From Ignisphaera aggregans (lineage in GTDB: Archaea; Thermoproteota; Thermoprotei_A; Sulfolobales; Ignisphaeraceae), in contig DQTV01000015.1 in the NCBI GenBank assembly GCA_015662595.1, positions 1 to 34,819 on the forward strand: a stretch of DNA of 34,819 bases. Direction: 5' to 3'. Shown here piece after piece: positions 23,943 through 32,627 of the stretch; the stretch's first letter is position 1; each line of letters starts with the position of its first letter. The notes under the pieces were generated by a model. The model searched no databases. It was not told the origin of the DNA and saw only the letters and a list, made by a program, of their open reading frames with translations. The position numbers were made by a program, and so were the translations under genes.

Positions 23943-25388
23943 GTGAGCGCAGAGAGAAAACTCCCATGGATAATAAAGTACAGACCTAAGCGTATAGCCG
24001 AGGTTGTAAATCAGGAAGACGCTAAAGCAAAGTTCGTAGAGTGGTTGAAAAAGTGGCCGAATGTGTCCAAACGTGCAGTACTACTTTACGGCCCTCCTGG
24101 CTGTGGAAAGACCAGCCTTGTTGAAGCTGCCGCACACGAGTTTGGGTATGAACTTGTTGAGATGAATGCTAGCGACTTTAGGAGGAAAAGCGATATTGAG
24201 AGAGTAGCTAAGAGAGCTGCATCTGCACACAGCCTCTTCGGTGCTAAGAAGAAGATTGTGCTGCTCGATGAAGTAGATGGCATTGCTGGACGTGAAGATG
24301 CTGGCGGTCTCGAAGCTATACTCCAGCTAATCAAGACTGCTGGAGCCCCGATAGTGATGACGGCTAACGATCCGTGGGATACGAGGCTTAAACCTCTTCG
24401 CGATGTATCGGAGATGATTCAGTTTCGTAGGCTTAGTAAGCATGATGTGATGAAGGTTCTTAGGAGAATATGTGAGAACGAGGGGCTTGTGTGTGAAGAA
24501 CAAGCGCTTGAGTACATAGCTGAGCGCTCTGAAGGAGATCTACGTGCAGCGATTAACGATCTTCAGGCTATCGGCGAAGGTTTTGGAAAGGTAACTCTCG
24601 ATCTAGCACGCGCTATGCTTAGACCTCGCGATAGAGAGCACGATCCATTCGAAACTCTGAGGAATCTGTTCTCCGCACGCTATGCATGGCAAGCAAAAAT
24701 GGCTCTCACACAGTCACAGCTCGATTATGAACAAGCAAAGCTGTGGTTGCTAGAGAACATAGCTAATCAGTATAGCGATCCTGAAGACCTAGCTAGAGCC
24801 TACGATGCTCTTAGCAAAGCGGATGTGTATCTAGGCAGGATTATAAAGTCTAATGACTGGGATCTACTAGCCTACGCAATCGATATGATGACAGCAGGTG
24901 TTGCAATGGCAGCACAGAACAATCCCAAAGACAAGTACCGCTGGGTTAAGTATAGCTTTCCACAAAAGCTTCTACTACTCTCCAAAACAAAGGAGGTTAG
25001 AGCGATAAGAGATGATATAGCCAGGGTTATCGCTTCGCATCTACACACCTCTACAGCTATAGTCAAAAGCGAGGTGATTCCATTTCTACACGTTATATTC
25101 ACAACCAATCCTAGGTACGCAGCTAAGCTAGCTATAGGTCTAGGCCTCTCAGAAAAGATGATAGAGCTACTAGCTGGACCCGCAAAAAGCGAGGTGTTGA
25201 AGTATTATAGAGAATACAAGCAGCAGATGGAGAGTATTGCGCGAAAGGAGGCTGAAGAGGTAACACAGCTCAAGAGCCAGTTACAGGTATATGCAGAGGC
25301 AGGTAAAGAGAAGGAAAAGAGGGAGAGTAAGACGAAGAGGAAGGAGAAAACAGCTACTGACTTAACGGCCTTCTTTAGGAAGCGCTGA
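23943..25388 (+). CDS. rfcL: Replication factor C large subunit
   Basis: The 481-residue protein has [20 protein letters not shown], Walker [17 protein letters not shown], Walker [10 protein letters not shown], and no SRC motif, as expected for RFC-L. The C-terminal tail is lysine/glutamate rich ([15 protein letters not shown]) and ends in DLTAFFRKR, a PCNA-interaction-like sequence. The start is GTG. Its last 27 bases overlap the convergent wHTH gene. Confidence 0.97.
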   Translation: MSAERKLPWIIKYRPKRIAEVVNQEDAKAKFVEWLKKWPNVSKRAVLLYGPPGCGKTSLVEAAAHEFGYELVEMNASDFRRKSDIERVAKRAASAHSLFGAKKKIVLLDEVDGIAGREDAGGLEAILQLIKTAGAPIVMTANDPWDTRLKPLRDVSEMIQFRRLSKHDVMKVLRRICENEGLVCEEQALEYIAERSEGDLRAAINDLQAIGEGFGKVTLDLARAMLRPRDREHDPFETLRNLFSARYAWQAKMALTQSQLDYEQAKLWLLENIANQYSDPEDLARAYDALSKADVYLGRIIKSNDWDLLAYAIDMMTAGVAMAAQNNPKDKYRWVKYSFPQKLLLLSKTKEVRAIRDDIARVIASHLHTSTAIVKSEVIPFLHVIFTTNPRYAAKLAIGLGLSEKMIELLAGPAKSEVLKYYREYKQQMESIARKEAEEVTQLKSQLQVYAEAGKEKEKRESKTKRKEKTATDLTAFFRKR

Positions 25389-25745
25389 AATCTCTAACAA
25401 TTCAAACATGCGTTTAAGAAGCTCACTATTCTCATTAACCTTTATTAACCTGAGCCTTCCAATCTTGTAGTCTTCGACTAGGCCAAGCTTCTTCATATGC
25501 TCTATACATTTATTTACTGTGCGATAGTTACTATTGAGCTTATTTACTAGAGCCGTTATGTTGATCATTCCACTCTTTCGCTCTTTTAGTATCGCTAGGA
25601 TAAGCCATGTACATCTACTGCTAAGTAACTTCAGTACCTCCATTCGCTGACTAGAAAGCTCGTCAGATTCATTCAAAAGCATGTCCTGAACACTCATAAC
25701 TCTATCCCAATAAATTGTCAGAGCACTTAAAGCGGTATTGCTCAT
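25362..25745 (-). CDS. Winged-helix protein coupled to orc1/cdc6
   Basis: The 127-residue protein has an N-terminal helical section, then a winged helix: [40 protein letters not shown] and [20 protein letters not shown]. The ATG overlaps the cdc6 stop by 4 bases (ATGA), so translation is coupled. It may regulate cdc6 or bind DNA with it (inference). The fold is clear, the family is not. The 3' end overlaps rfcL. Confidence 0.8.
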   Translation of the reverse strand: MSNTALSALTIYWDRVMSVQDMLLNESDELSSQRMEVLKLLSSRCTWLILAILKERKSGMINITALVNKLNSNYRTVNKCIEHMKKLGLVEDYKIGRLRLIKVNENSELLKRMFELLEISALPKEGR

Positions 25746-26986
25746 AGTAGCCTCTTACGATTTGCGGTACGCCTCTTCTCTATCAGGCTATCAACCTGTT
25801 TCTCTAATGCATCGAGAGGAGCCATTATAGATACCAGTGTTGAGCGTCCACGAAAGCCTTTCCCAGAGACTCGAGCTTCGATTACACCCATCTTCTTAAG
25901 GTTGTTGACGTACTCATAGACTTGTGTGTGCTTTCTAGGCTCTTCGCCATACATTTGACATATAGACCTATACTCCTCCTCTATCTCACCGATCCTCGCA
26001 TATGCTTCACCCTTTCTTCTGAGAACTCTTATAGCAGCTTTGAGAATCAATAGCTCGTGTAGCTGTAGATATGGTAGTATCTCAGATACCCTCACGATAT
26101 CCGGCTGAACATGGCTAAGAGCCTTTCTCACGTGTTCTATTGTAACCTTTTGAGCTCCCTCGTAATCCGCCGCCTCTCCAGCTAGAAGCAGTGCTTCGAT
26201 TGCAGCTCTTGCGTTACCTTCACCGCCTCGGTCTACACCCTCCATATCGGCTATGTAGCGTAGTACTTCGTCGTCTACGGTCCCCTCGTAGAATGCGGCA
26301 TTTCTTCTCTGAACTAGTATATCGAATAGCTCGTCGGATGTGTAGGGATCGAACTTTATAACGTGTTTGAGTATGTAGCTCTCTGTCGTTGGATCGAGCT
26401 GACTCAGAGCTGAGAGGTCTCGAGCGATGAAGATGAAGCTCATTCTCTTCTTAGCCTCTGGATACTCATCGTAGAGCCTAACGATGAAGTACACAGCATC
26501 GTTTCCAGCAGCGCTTACGAAGTAGTCAAACTCGTCTAACGTTACAAGTGCATAGATATCGTTTCTCTCGATATAGTTCAGGAGGGCTAACATCATCTCG
26601 CGTGGTGACAGTCCGCGTAGTGGTATGGGTGCGCCGATCTGTCTAACTATCTCGGCAACCACTTCGTACAGCGTTCTATCTCTATGACAGTTCACATGGA
26701 TGTACCGCAGGTCGATACCGCGTTCACGAGCTAGTGAGCGCATTGTCGAGCCGAAGACACGCGCCGTTACTGTCTTACCCACACCCACACCCCCAACAAG
26801 CATAGCCCTCATGCTAACACTTCCAGGGGCCGTAAGCATCACACGGAATATCTCAGCTAGCTGCTTGAGCTGAGCCTCGCGATGAGGAAGATGCTGAGGT
26901 ATGTACTCTGGGTACAACACCTCCTTGTTCTTGAACACCGACATACGCTTAATAACACTTTCGAGCACGTCTCTGGCAGACGCCAT
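25742..26986 (-). CDS. cdc6: Orc1/Cdc6 replication initiator
   Basis: The 414-residue protein has HLPHREAQLKQLAEIFRVML, Walker A VGGVGVGKTVTARVFG, Walker B LVTLDEFDYFV and a sensor 1 region FIFIARDLSALS. The C-terminal part is a winged helix (VYEYVNNLKKMGVIEARVSG). It binds origin boxes and recruits MCM. ATG at 26986 is preferred over GTG 26995 because GGTGA lies 5 bases before it. Its promoter contains repeats that may be its own binding sites. Confidence 0.95.
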   Translation of the reverse strand: MASARDVLESVIKRMSVFKNKEVLYPEYIPQHLPHREAQLKQLAEIFRVMLTAPGSVSMRAMLVGGVGVGKTVTARVFGSTMRSLARERGIDLRYIHVNCHRDRTLYEVVAEIVRQIGAPIPLRGLSPREMMLALLNYIERNDIYALVTLDEFDYFVSAAGNDAVYFIVRLYDEYPEAKKRMSFIFIARDLSALSQLDPTTESYILKHVIKFDPYTSDELFDILVQRRNAAFYEGTVDDEVLRYIADMEGVDRGGEGNARAAIEALLLAGEAADYEGAQKVTIEHVRKALSHVQPDIVRVSEILPYLQLHELLILKAAIRVLRRKGEAYARIGEIEEEYRSICQMYGEEPRKHTQVYEYVNNLKKMGVIEARVSGKGFRGRSTLVSIMAPLDALEKQVDSLIEKRRTANRKRLL

Positions 26987-26998
26987 TAGATTCACCCA

Positions 26999-27067
26999 CC
27001 TACCAAAATTAGTTCACGCTAATAGATATTAAGCTAGCGGTTAGGCTAGCACTTAACCCTACCAAAA
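26999..27067. repeat. Direct repeats flanking a dyad at the cdc6 promoter
   Basis: CCTACCAAAA occurs at 26999-27008 and again at 27058-27067, each followed within one base by TTA. Between them is an inverted repeat, TTAAGCTAGC (27029-27038) and GCTAGCACTTAA (27045-27056). The cdc6 TATA-like TTAATAT (27026-27032, minus strand) sits at the inner edge, and one direct repeat covers the expected start of transcription. Confidence 0.6.
27026..27032 (-). promoter_or_regulatory. TATA-like element of cdc6
   Basis: On the minus strand TTAATAT lies about 40 bases before ATG 26986. It overlaps the left arm of the dyad described in the repeat entry. Confidence 0.45.
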
Positions 27068-27166
27068 CTTACCTCATAGCTTCGACAGCTCGTGATTAGT
27101 CTCGTAGCTCTTAGCCAGATAAAGCTTATGTTTCTCGTTATGAGTAGGTATATCAGCGCCTAAGGT

Positions 27167-27222
27167 GTGATGAATCCCTCCGGCTGCAGCTGAAAAGATG
27201 ATTGACAGGGACTACCCACTGA
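27167..27222 (+). ncRNA. C/D box sRNA with probable 16S rRNA target
   Basis: C is GTGATGA (27167-27173), D' is CTGA (27190-27193), C' is ATGATTG (27198-27204, last two bases off consensus) and D is CTGA (27219-27222). The D guide (ACAGGGACTACCCA) contains GGGACTACCC, complementary to GGGUAGUCCC. I recall that sequence in crenarchaeal 16S rRNA just after the conserved GAUUAGAUACCC. The fifth pair from the D box would methylate the U equivalent to about E. coli 801. The D' guide is 16 nt and unassigned. Confidence 0.72.
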
Positions 27223-27266
27223 CCATCGATACACATCGCTCCGTACACTCACGATTTTGTTCACGA

Positions 27267-27275
27267 CTTTAATAC
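27267..27275 (+). promoter_or_regulatory. TATA box of the psmA-exosome superoperon
   Basis: CTTTAATAC lies about 35-43 bases before the psmA ATG at 27310. GGGGAG just before the ATG is the ribosome binding site. Confidence 0.5.
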
Positions 27276-27309
27276 GGCCCCTGACCAGCTTTCGTAACGT
27301 GGGGAGAGT

Positions 27310-28041
27310 ATGGCTTTCGCACCAGCAGCTATGGGCTACGATAGAGCACTAACGATATTCTCTCCCGATGGTAAGCTATATCAGGTTGAGTATGCAGCAG
27401 AAGCAGTGAGACGCGGATGGACCTCTATAGGGCTTAGATCTGATAGAGGAGCTGTGATAATTGCTGAGAGGAGAAGGGTAGCACCATTACATGACGTGTT
27501 AAACCTTGAGAAGGTGTTCGTGGTCGATAGCCATGTAGGTGCCACCTTCTCAGGGCTAGGTCACGATGGTAGGGTCCTAATAGACTATGCACGACTGTTA
27601 GCAGTTCGCTATCGCCTAATATACGACGAACCTATAGATGTTGAGCTACTGGTTCGTAGCGTATGCGATTTAAAGCAGGCATACACGCAGCAGGGAGGTG
27701 TAAGACCTTTCGGTGTATCGCTTATAGTGGCGGGCGTGGATCGAAAAGGTGTTGAGCTATTTCGAACTGAGCCAAGCGGACTCTACTTCATGTACTATGC
27801 GGTTGCTGCAGGTTCTGGTGAAGAGAGTGTGACGAGGTATATTGAGAAGCACTACAGGAAGGATATGGAGGTTGAGGAGCTTATAGTGCTAGGCTTGAGA
27901 GCTTTAAGAGCTGCACTTGAAGAGCCCCTAACTGTTGAGCGTGTAGAGGTTGGATACATAAGTGCTGATGAGAAGGTGTTTAAGAAGCTGACAACCGAGG
28001 AAACTATGAAGTATTTGGAAAAGGCTGGGGTTACTACATGA
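27310..28041 (+). CDS. psmA: 20S proteasome alpha subunit
   Basis: The 243-residue protein starts with FAPAAMGYDRALTIFSPDGK and continues with LYQVEYAAEAVRRGWTSIGL, the alpha-subunit signature. It lacks the N-terminal threonine of the beta type. RPFGVSLIVAGVDRKG is also conserved. It forms the outer gated rings of the 20S particle. Its stop overlaps the SBDS start by 4 bases (ATGA), the classical start of the archaeal exosome superoperon. Confidence 0.97.
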   Translation: MAFAPAAMGYDRALTIFSPDGKLYQVEYAAEAVRRGWTSIGLRSDRGAVIIAERRRVAPLHDVLNLEKVFVVDSHVGATFSGLGHDGRVLIDYARLLAVRYRLIYDEPIDVELLVRSVCDLKQAYTQQGGVRPFGVSLIVAGVDRKGVELFRTEPSGLYFMYYAVAAGSGEESVTRYIEKHYRKDMEVEELIVLGLRALRAALEEPLTVERVEVGYISADEKVFKKLTTEETMKYLEKAGVTT

Positions 28042-28745
28042 GTAGAGGTAAACGTAAAGAGCCGGTTGTGGCGCGGATAACTATTAAGGGAAGACACTTT
28101 GAAATACTTGTAGATCCTGAAATGGCTTTTCGCTTTAGAGAGGGAGAGAAAGTACCTATTGAGAACGTTGTTGTAAGTGACTACGTATATAAAGACGTTA
28201 GACGGGGGCTCAAGGCTTCACCTGAAGAGCTTCGAGAGATCTTTGGTACTGACAATGTTTACAAGGTTGCTGAGGAGATCATTAAGCGAGGCGAGCTTCA
28301 ATTAACGACGGAGCAGCGTAGAATGCTGCTAGAGATGAAGAAGAAGCAGATAGTTACCTACATAGCCAAGTCTGCCGTAGACCCTCGAACCGGTACTCCC
28401 ATACCTCCTTCAAGAATAGAGAAGGCTATGGAGGAGGCGCGCGTAGCAATAGACCTGTATAGAAGTGTTGAAGAGCAGGTACCTCACATACTGAAAGCGA
28501 TCTCGCGCCTATTACCAATAAAGCTTGCTAAAGCGTTACTTCAGATCCACGTACCGCCAGAGTATGCTGGAAGAGTAGCCGCTCAAATTACGAGGCTTGG
28601 CGATGTTAAGAAGAGCACGTGGTTAGCTGATGGATCCCTCTTAGTGGAGTTGGAGATTCCTGCAGGAATGCAGAATGAGGTAATAGATAAACTCAACACA
28701 CTGACTAAGGGTAGTGCCAGTGTGAAGGTGATTACGGTTGGCTAG
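28038..28745 (+). CDS. sdo1: SBDS-family ribosome maturation factor
   Basis: The 235-residue protein has the SBDS N-terminal domain (HFEILVDPEMAFRFREGEKV, VVSDYVYKDVRRGLKASPEE, LREIFGTDNVYKVAEEIIKR), the central helical domain (LTTEQRRMLLEMKKKQIVTY, PRTGTPIPPSRIEKAMEEAR) and the C-terminal ferredoxin-like domain (PPEYAGRVAAQITRLGDVKK). In eukaryotes it releases eIF6 from the 60S subunit; the archaeal role is probably similar. It overlaps rrp4 by 8 bases. Confidence 0.96.
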   Translation: MSRGKRKEPVVARITIKGRHFEILVDPEMAFRFREGEKVPIENVVVSDYVYKDVRRGLKASPEELREIFGTDNVYKVAEEIIKRGELQLTTEQRRMLLEMKKKQIVTYIAKSAVDPRTGTPIPPSRIEKAMEEARVAIDLYRSVEEQVPHILKAISRLLPIKLAKALLQIHVPPEYAGRVAAQITRLGDVKKSTWLADGSLLVELEIPAGMQNEVIDKLNTLTKGSASVKVITVG

Positions 28746-29493
28746 CTCGTCGAAACCAATTCTCTACGTAAGTAATAGGCAGGTAGTGGTTGTGGGAGAT
28801 ATCGTAGCTTCAGGAGATGTGATTATCGATTCGCCGAACTACCTTCAAAAGCTTAGCGATGGGAGAGTCATAGCTACGGTGACAGGGCTCATAGATATTG
28901 AGGAGTCTGAGAATACAGTGAGGCTACGAGTTATACCGTTGAAGGGCAGGTACATCCCCAAAGAGGGAGACATAGTCATAGGTATCGTGACTGACATCGG
29001 TGTCACAGCCTGGTTCCTAGATATAAGAGCTCCATTTCCTGGAGTTCTCAACGCAGCTGACTACCTTGGTAGACCCTTCAACCCCGCCTCTGAGAGCCTA
29101 AGGAAGTATCTCGATGTTGGAGACGTAGTCATAGCTAAGATTGCGCAGTACGATAGAACTCGAGACCCAATACTCACCGTCCAGGACAAGGACTTGGGCA
29201 AGGTTGTTGAGGGGTCTCTCATAGAGATCGAGCCTTCTCGTGTTCCTAGAGTTATTGGTAAGAAGAGATCAATGATAAACATGCTTATGGAGGAGACTGG
29301 ATGTAAAATTATTGTGGGAAACAATGGTAGGATACTCCTCAGGTGTCCTAACCCTGAGATAGAGGCTATAGCGATATTAGCCATCAAAAAGATTGAGGAG
29401 GAGGCGCATACGATGGGCTTGACCGAACGTGTTAGAGACTTCATTATTGAACAGAAGGTTAGGCGAGGGCTTATAGGCCATGGTAGTGGGTAA
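28738..29493 (+). CDS. rrp4: Exosome cap subunit Rrp4
   Basis: The 251-residue protein has an N-terminal domain, a central S1 domain ([40 protein letters not shown]) and a KH domain with the conserved [20 protein letters not shown] and [10 protein letters not shown]. It binds RNA on top of the Rrp41-Rrp42 ring. The TTG start lies inside the end of the SBDS gene. It overlaps rrp41 by 14 bases. Confidence 0.96.
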   Translation: MASSSKPILYVSNRQVVVVGDIVASGDVIIDSPNYLQKLSDGRVIATVTGLIDIEESENTVRLRVIPLKGRYIPKEGDIVIGIVTDIGVTAWFLDIRAPFPGVLNAADYLGRPFNPASESLRKYLDVGDVVIAKIAQYDRTRDPILTVQDKDLGKVVEGSLIEIEPSRVPRVIGKKRSMINMLMEETGCKIIVGNNGRILLRCPNPEIEAIAILAIKKIEEEAHTMGLTERVRDFIIEQKVRRGLIGHGSG

Positions 29494-30211
29494 GGAGAAG
29501 CCCAAGCTTATAGTCAATGGGAAGAGAGTTGATGGGAGAGCTCCCGAAGAGCTGCGTCCAGTGAGGATGGAGGTTGGAGTTCTAAAGAATGCTGACGGGT
29601 CGGCTCTTGTTGAGTATGGTAATACCAAGGTCCTAGCCGCGGTGTATGGGCCTAGAGAGGTCATGCCTAAACACGTTGCGCTACCTGATCGCGCTGTAAT
29701 TCGCTGTCGATACAGAATGCTATCCTTCTCAGCAGAGGAACGTAAGAGTCCTGCACCGAGTAGAAGAGAGATCGAGTTGTCTAAGGTGATCAGAGAAGCC
29801 CTAGAACCTGCTATAATGAGCGAGCTCTTTCCGAGAACAGCCATCGACATATTCATAGAGGTTCTAAATGCTGATGGAGGTACGAGAACTGCTGGTGTTA
29901 CTGCAGCATCGCTAGCTCTTGCCGATGCTGGTATCCCCCTACGCGATCTCGTAGCTGGTGTAGCGGTGGGTAAGGTCGATGGTGTGTTGGTGCTGGACAT
30001 CAATCAGATTGAGGATATGTATGGCGAGGCGGATATGCCTGTAGCCGCGATGCCGAGTCTTGGAAGGATAACGCTGCTTCAGTTAAATGGTGTATTGACA
30101 CCTGATGAGTTTAGACAAGCGCTTGCCCTAGCTCTCTACGGGATAAGGAAGCTCTACGACCTCCAGAAGGAGGCTTTGAGGAGGAAGTACATCTCTACGG
30201 CTGAAGAGTAG
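29480..30211 (+). CDS. rrp41: Exosome catalytic subunit Rrp41
   Basis: The 243-residue RNase PH protein has [60 protein letters not shown] and the active-site segment [19 protein letters not shown], whose acidic residues support phosphorolysis. It is the active partner of the Rrp41-Rrp42 hexamer, degrading or tailing RNA 3' ends. The start is ATG at 29480 inside rrp4, or GTG two codons later. Confidence 0.97.
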   Translation: MVVGKEKPKLIVNGKRVDGRAPEELRPVRMEVGVLKNADGSALVEYGNTKVLAAVYGPREVMPKHVALPDRAVIRCRYRMLSFSAEERKSPAPSRREIELSKVIREALEPAIMSELFPRTAIDIFIEVLNADGGTRTAGVTAASLALADAGIPLRDLVAGVAVGKVDGVLVLDINQIEDMYGEADMPVAAMPSLGRITLLQLNGVLTPDEFRQALALALYGIRKLYDLQKEALRRKYISTAEE

Positions 30212-30225
30212 TCATAGGTGATTCG

Positions 30226-31059
30226 ATGTCTGTAACCCCTGAACAGCCAGTGATTCCGAAGATAAGGCTCAACGCCATACTCAACGTTATGTCTAAAGGC
30301 GTTCACACCGATAAGAGGCCTCTACATAGCTATCGCCAGATTGAGATAAAGACTGGGGTTGTACCAAATGCTGAGGGCTCAGCGCTGGTTAAGCTTGGGA
30401 ATACGCAGGTTATAGCGGGCGTTAAGCTGGAGGTGGGACAGCCATACCCTGATACGCCAAACGAAGGCGTTCTAATAGTGAATACGGAGTTTGTGCCTGC
30501 AGCATCACCAACGTTTGAGCCAGGGCCTCCAGATGAAAATGCTATTGAGCTTGCCAGAGTGATAGATCGGTCGCTGAGAGAGCCTCGTGTTATCGATCTA
30601 AGTAAGCTCGTTATAATACCCGGGAAGAAGGTCTGGCTCGTATGGCTAGACATATATGTGCTTGATCATGACGGAAATCTGCTAGACGCGTCAATGCTGG
30701 CTGCTATGGCAGCGCTGGCCACAACAAAGATCCCGAAGTACGAGGTCAACCCAGGGACGGGTGAGGTTGTAATCGATCGCACTACCCGTACAACACCGCT
30801 CCCGATAAGCAAGTTCGTTGCAACTGTTACGGTTAATAAGATAGGCAATTACCTGGTGATAGACCCCAACCAAGAGGAGGAGTCCATAGCTACGGCTAGG
30901 CTAGCGATTTCGGTAAGTGAAGACGGTACTATCGTGGGTATGCAGAAGATGGGTATGGGCTACTTTACTGAGGATGAGATCGTAAAGGCTATAGAGCTAG
31001 CCTTACAGAAGGGCCCAGAGCTAATCAACACTATCAAGGCTAGCATCGGAATGGGGTAA
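30226..31059 (+). CDS. rrp42: Exosome ring subunit Rrp42
   Basis: The 277-residue RNase PH protein has RPLHSYRQIEIKTGVVPNAE, GSALVKLGNTQVIAGVKLEV and LVIDPNQEEESIATARLAIS; the acidic catalytic pair of Rrp41 is replaced by a neutral context (DPNQEEES), as is usual for the inactive Rrp42. It supports RNA binding in the ring. It begins 14 bases after rrp41. Confidence 0.96.
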   Translation: MSVTPEQPVIPKIRLNAILNVMSKGVHTDKRPLHSYRQIEIKTGVVPNAEGSALVKLGNTQVIAGVKLEVGQPYPDTPNEGVLIVNTEFVPAASPTFEPGPPDENAIELARVIDRSLREPRVIDLSKLVIIPGKKVWLVWLDIYVLDHDGNLLDASMLAAMAALATTKIPKYEVNPGTGEVVIDRTTRTTPLPISKFVATVTVNKIGNYLVIDPNQEEESIATARLAISVSEDGTIVGMQKMGMGYFTEDEIVKAIELALQKGPELINTIKASIGMG

Positions 31060-31063
31060 ACGC

Positions 31064-31070
31064 TTTTAAG
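31064..31070 (+). promoter_or_regulatory. Internal promoter before L37Ae
   Basis: CGCTTTTAAGC lies about 43-49 bases before the L37Ae ATG, in the only sizeable gap of the upstream half of the operon. It may give the ribosomal protein its own start. Confidence 0.4.
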
Positions 31071-31112
31071 CTCTAACAAAGCTAGAGACGGGGATCAGAT
31101 GGGCTGAGACTC

Positions 31113-31343
31113 ATGGGTAGGACTAAGGTTGTAGGTATTGCTGGCCGCTTTGGTGCTAGGTATGGTGCTAGCGTTAGAAAGAAGTGGAAGGAGGTTATGG
31201 AGCGTCGCTACGCTAAGTATACCTGTCCATACTGTGGGACCGTAACTAGGATGAAGAGGATATCCGTTGGAATATGGCAGTGTCCTAAGTGTGGAACTAC
31301 CTGGGCAGGAGCTGCTTATACTCCCTGGAGTATAGAGCACTGA
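31113..31343 (+). CDS. rpl37ae: Ribosomal protein L37Ae (eL43)
   Basis: The 76-residue protein starts GRTKVVGIAGRFGARYGASV and has a zinc ribbon with CPYC and CPKC pairs (YTCPYCGTVTRMKRISVGIW, QCPKCGTTWAGAAYTPW). It is a large-subunit ribosomal protein shared by archaea and eukaryotes, and its place after rrp42 is conserved in archaea. Confidence 0.97.
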   Translation: MGRTKVVGIAGRFGARYGASVRKKWKEVMERRYAKYTCPYCGTVTRMKRISVGIWQCPKCGTTWAGAAYTPWSIEH

Positions 31344-31357
31344 TGTGAAGATGAGCC

Positions 31358-31936
31358 GTGGGCAAAACTATCGTAACAACATCCCATAGACCTACTCCTA
31401 GGACACGCTCATTACTAAAGGATCTCGTTGCCATCATCCCGAACAGCATAAGGATTACTCGTGGTAAGGCCACACTCGAGCTTCTAGCACTAGAAGCTCT
31501 GGACATTGGCGCAGATCGGATTCTGGTTATAAGGAATTGGAAGGGTAATCCACGCTACATAGATCTGTACATGGTTACACCTCTAAGCAGAGGAGCCACC
31601 AAGATATGTACTCTAATTCTATGCGGATACAAGCTGACACGCGAGGGTACGAAGAAAAACCCAGCTCGACAGCCCTCAGCTCTCATAATCCCTGTATCCA
31701 CTGTAGTTAGTGCAAAAATTCCTGAGGAGCTGATGGAGTGCCTCGTCCAGTGTCTACGAGCGCAGGTATCGAGCGATGAGGAGATCTGTACTGAGGCTGA
31801 GAACGTGCTGATTGTGGATGTGTCTGAGAGACGTAGTAATGTTTTTGAGGTTTCGTTTAGAGACTGCAAGGGGGATCGCTATGGACCGGTGCTACGTGTA
31901 TGCGGAGCGAAGATGGTAAGTACTGGGCAAGGCTAG
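31358..31936 (+). CDS. Brix/Imp4-domain ribosome biogenesis protein
   Basis: The 192-residue protein opens with IVTTSHRPTPRTRSLLKDLV and IIPNSIRITRGKATLELLAL, followed by GADRILVIRNWKGNPRYIDL, the Brix-domain pattern in archaea (related to eukaryotic Imp4, Rpf2 and Brix). It should bind rRNA during subunit assembly. The start is GTG at 31358. The gene overlaps pcc1 by 37 bases. Confidence 0.88.
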   Translation: MGKTIVTTSHRPTPRTRSLLKDLVAIIPNSIRITRGKATLELLALEALDIGADRILVIRNWKGNPRYIDLYMVTPLSRGATKICTLILCGYKLTREGTKKNPARQPSALIIPVSTVVSAKIPEELMECLVQCLRAQVSSDEEICTEAENVLIVDVSERRSNVFEVSFRDCKGDRYGPVLRVCGAKMVSTGQG

Positions 31937-32196
31937 TTATATGCCCTGTCGATAACGAGGAGAGGTTGATTGTTCAAGCACTTGAACAGAGCTTGATAGC
32001 CGAGGCTAAGAGCCCTACGGATGTCGAGAGGATAAGAGTTGATGTTAGAGGTCTTAATGCATGTACGCAGATAACGTTCTCTACAGATACGTTGAGCCAT
32101 CTGCGTGCTGTGATAAACTCATTTCTTTACCTCATACATAGCGCTGTAAAGTCGATAGAACTCGCACTCCGCAAGACCGATCAGTACCGTGATTGA
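31900..32196 (+). CDS. pcc1: KEOPS complex subunit Pcc1
   Basis: The 98-residue protein has the Pcc1 fold pattern: strands WARLVICPVDNEERLIVQAL, a helix, IRVDVRGLNACTQITFSTDT and a final helix LSHLRAVINSFLYLIHSAVK. Pcc1 dimerises and binds Kae1 for tRNA t6A37 synthesis. Its place after the Brix gene and before prefoldin is typical. The ATG lies inside the Brix gene; the first 10 residues may be a variable extension. Confidence 0.85.
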   Translation: MRSEDGKYWARLVICPVDNEERLIVQALEQSLIAEAKSPTDVERIRVDVRGLNACTQITFSTDTLSHLRAVINSFLYLIHSAVKSIELALRKTDQYRD

Positions 32197-32215
32197 GCTA
32201 GAGGTATCGAGCAGT

Positions 32216-32222
32216 ATTTAAA
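32216..32222 (+). promoter_or_regulatory. TATA box of prefoldin beta gene
   Basis: GTATTTAAAG lies about 36-42 bases before the ATG at 32258, in a 61-base gap, so this part of the superoperon may be transcribed separately. Confidence 0.5.
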
Positions 32223-32257
32223 GTCTTGCTAAGCGTCATAGGTCTAGGGGGCGGGTT

Positions 32258-32617
32258 ATGGCTGAGAAGCTTCCCCCCGAGGTACAGCAGCAGATAGTTA
32301 AGCTTCAACAGCTTCAAGCACAGCTAAACCAGGTCGTTACGGAAAAGGCTTTGCTACAGCAAGAGCTTCGCGATATCAGTCGAGCACTCGATATACTGAA
32401 GGACATACCAGAGGATGGTGAGGTCTATAGGAGCAGTGGTCATCTGCTGATAAGGATCTCGAAGAGTGATGCTGAGAAGGAGCTTAATGAGCGTAAAGAA
32501 CTTATAGAGCTAAGGCTTAAGACCCTAGATAAGCAGGAGTCGCTGATAAGGCAGCAGATATCGGAGCTACAGTCAAAGATTAACCAAGCTGTTGCGGGTC
32601 TCTATAGAAAGCAGTGA
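32258..32617 (+). CDS. pfdB: Prefoldin beta subunit
   Basis: The 119-residue protein has two long coiled-coil arms (residues about 5-45 and 70-115) joined by a beta hairpin (IPEDGEVYRSSGHLLIRISK), the prefoldin beta pattern. KLPPEVQQQIVKLQQLQAQL is the characteristic start. With the alpha subunit it forms a jellyfish-like chaperone that passes proteins to the thermosome. Confidence 0.95.
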   Translation: MAEKLPPEVQQQIVKLQQLQAQLNQVVTEKALLQQELRDISRALDILKDIPEDGEVYRSSGHLLIRISKSDAEKELNERKELIELRLKTLDKQESLIRQQISELQSKINQAVAGLYRKQ

Positions 32618-32627
32618 GATCATCGTT

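Larger units (their letters stand above)
26987..27309. other. Intergenic region between cdc6 and psmA
   Basis: The gap holds the leftward cdc6 promoter with its repeats (26999-27067), a C/D box sRNA (27167-27222) and the rightward psmA promoter (27267-27275). I see no canonical origin recognition box such as the TTCCAGTGGAAAC type, and no long AT-rich unwinding element, so calling it an origin would be premature. Confidence 0.5.

Noticed and set aside
29377-30003. 208-residue minus-strand ORF across rrp4/rrp41
   Set aside because: It is a long shadow ORF opposite two certain exosome genes; its composition (Ser/Thr/Ala/Leu) is typical of antisense reading.
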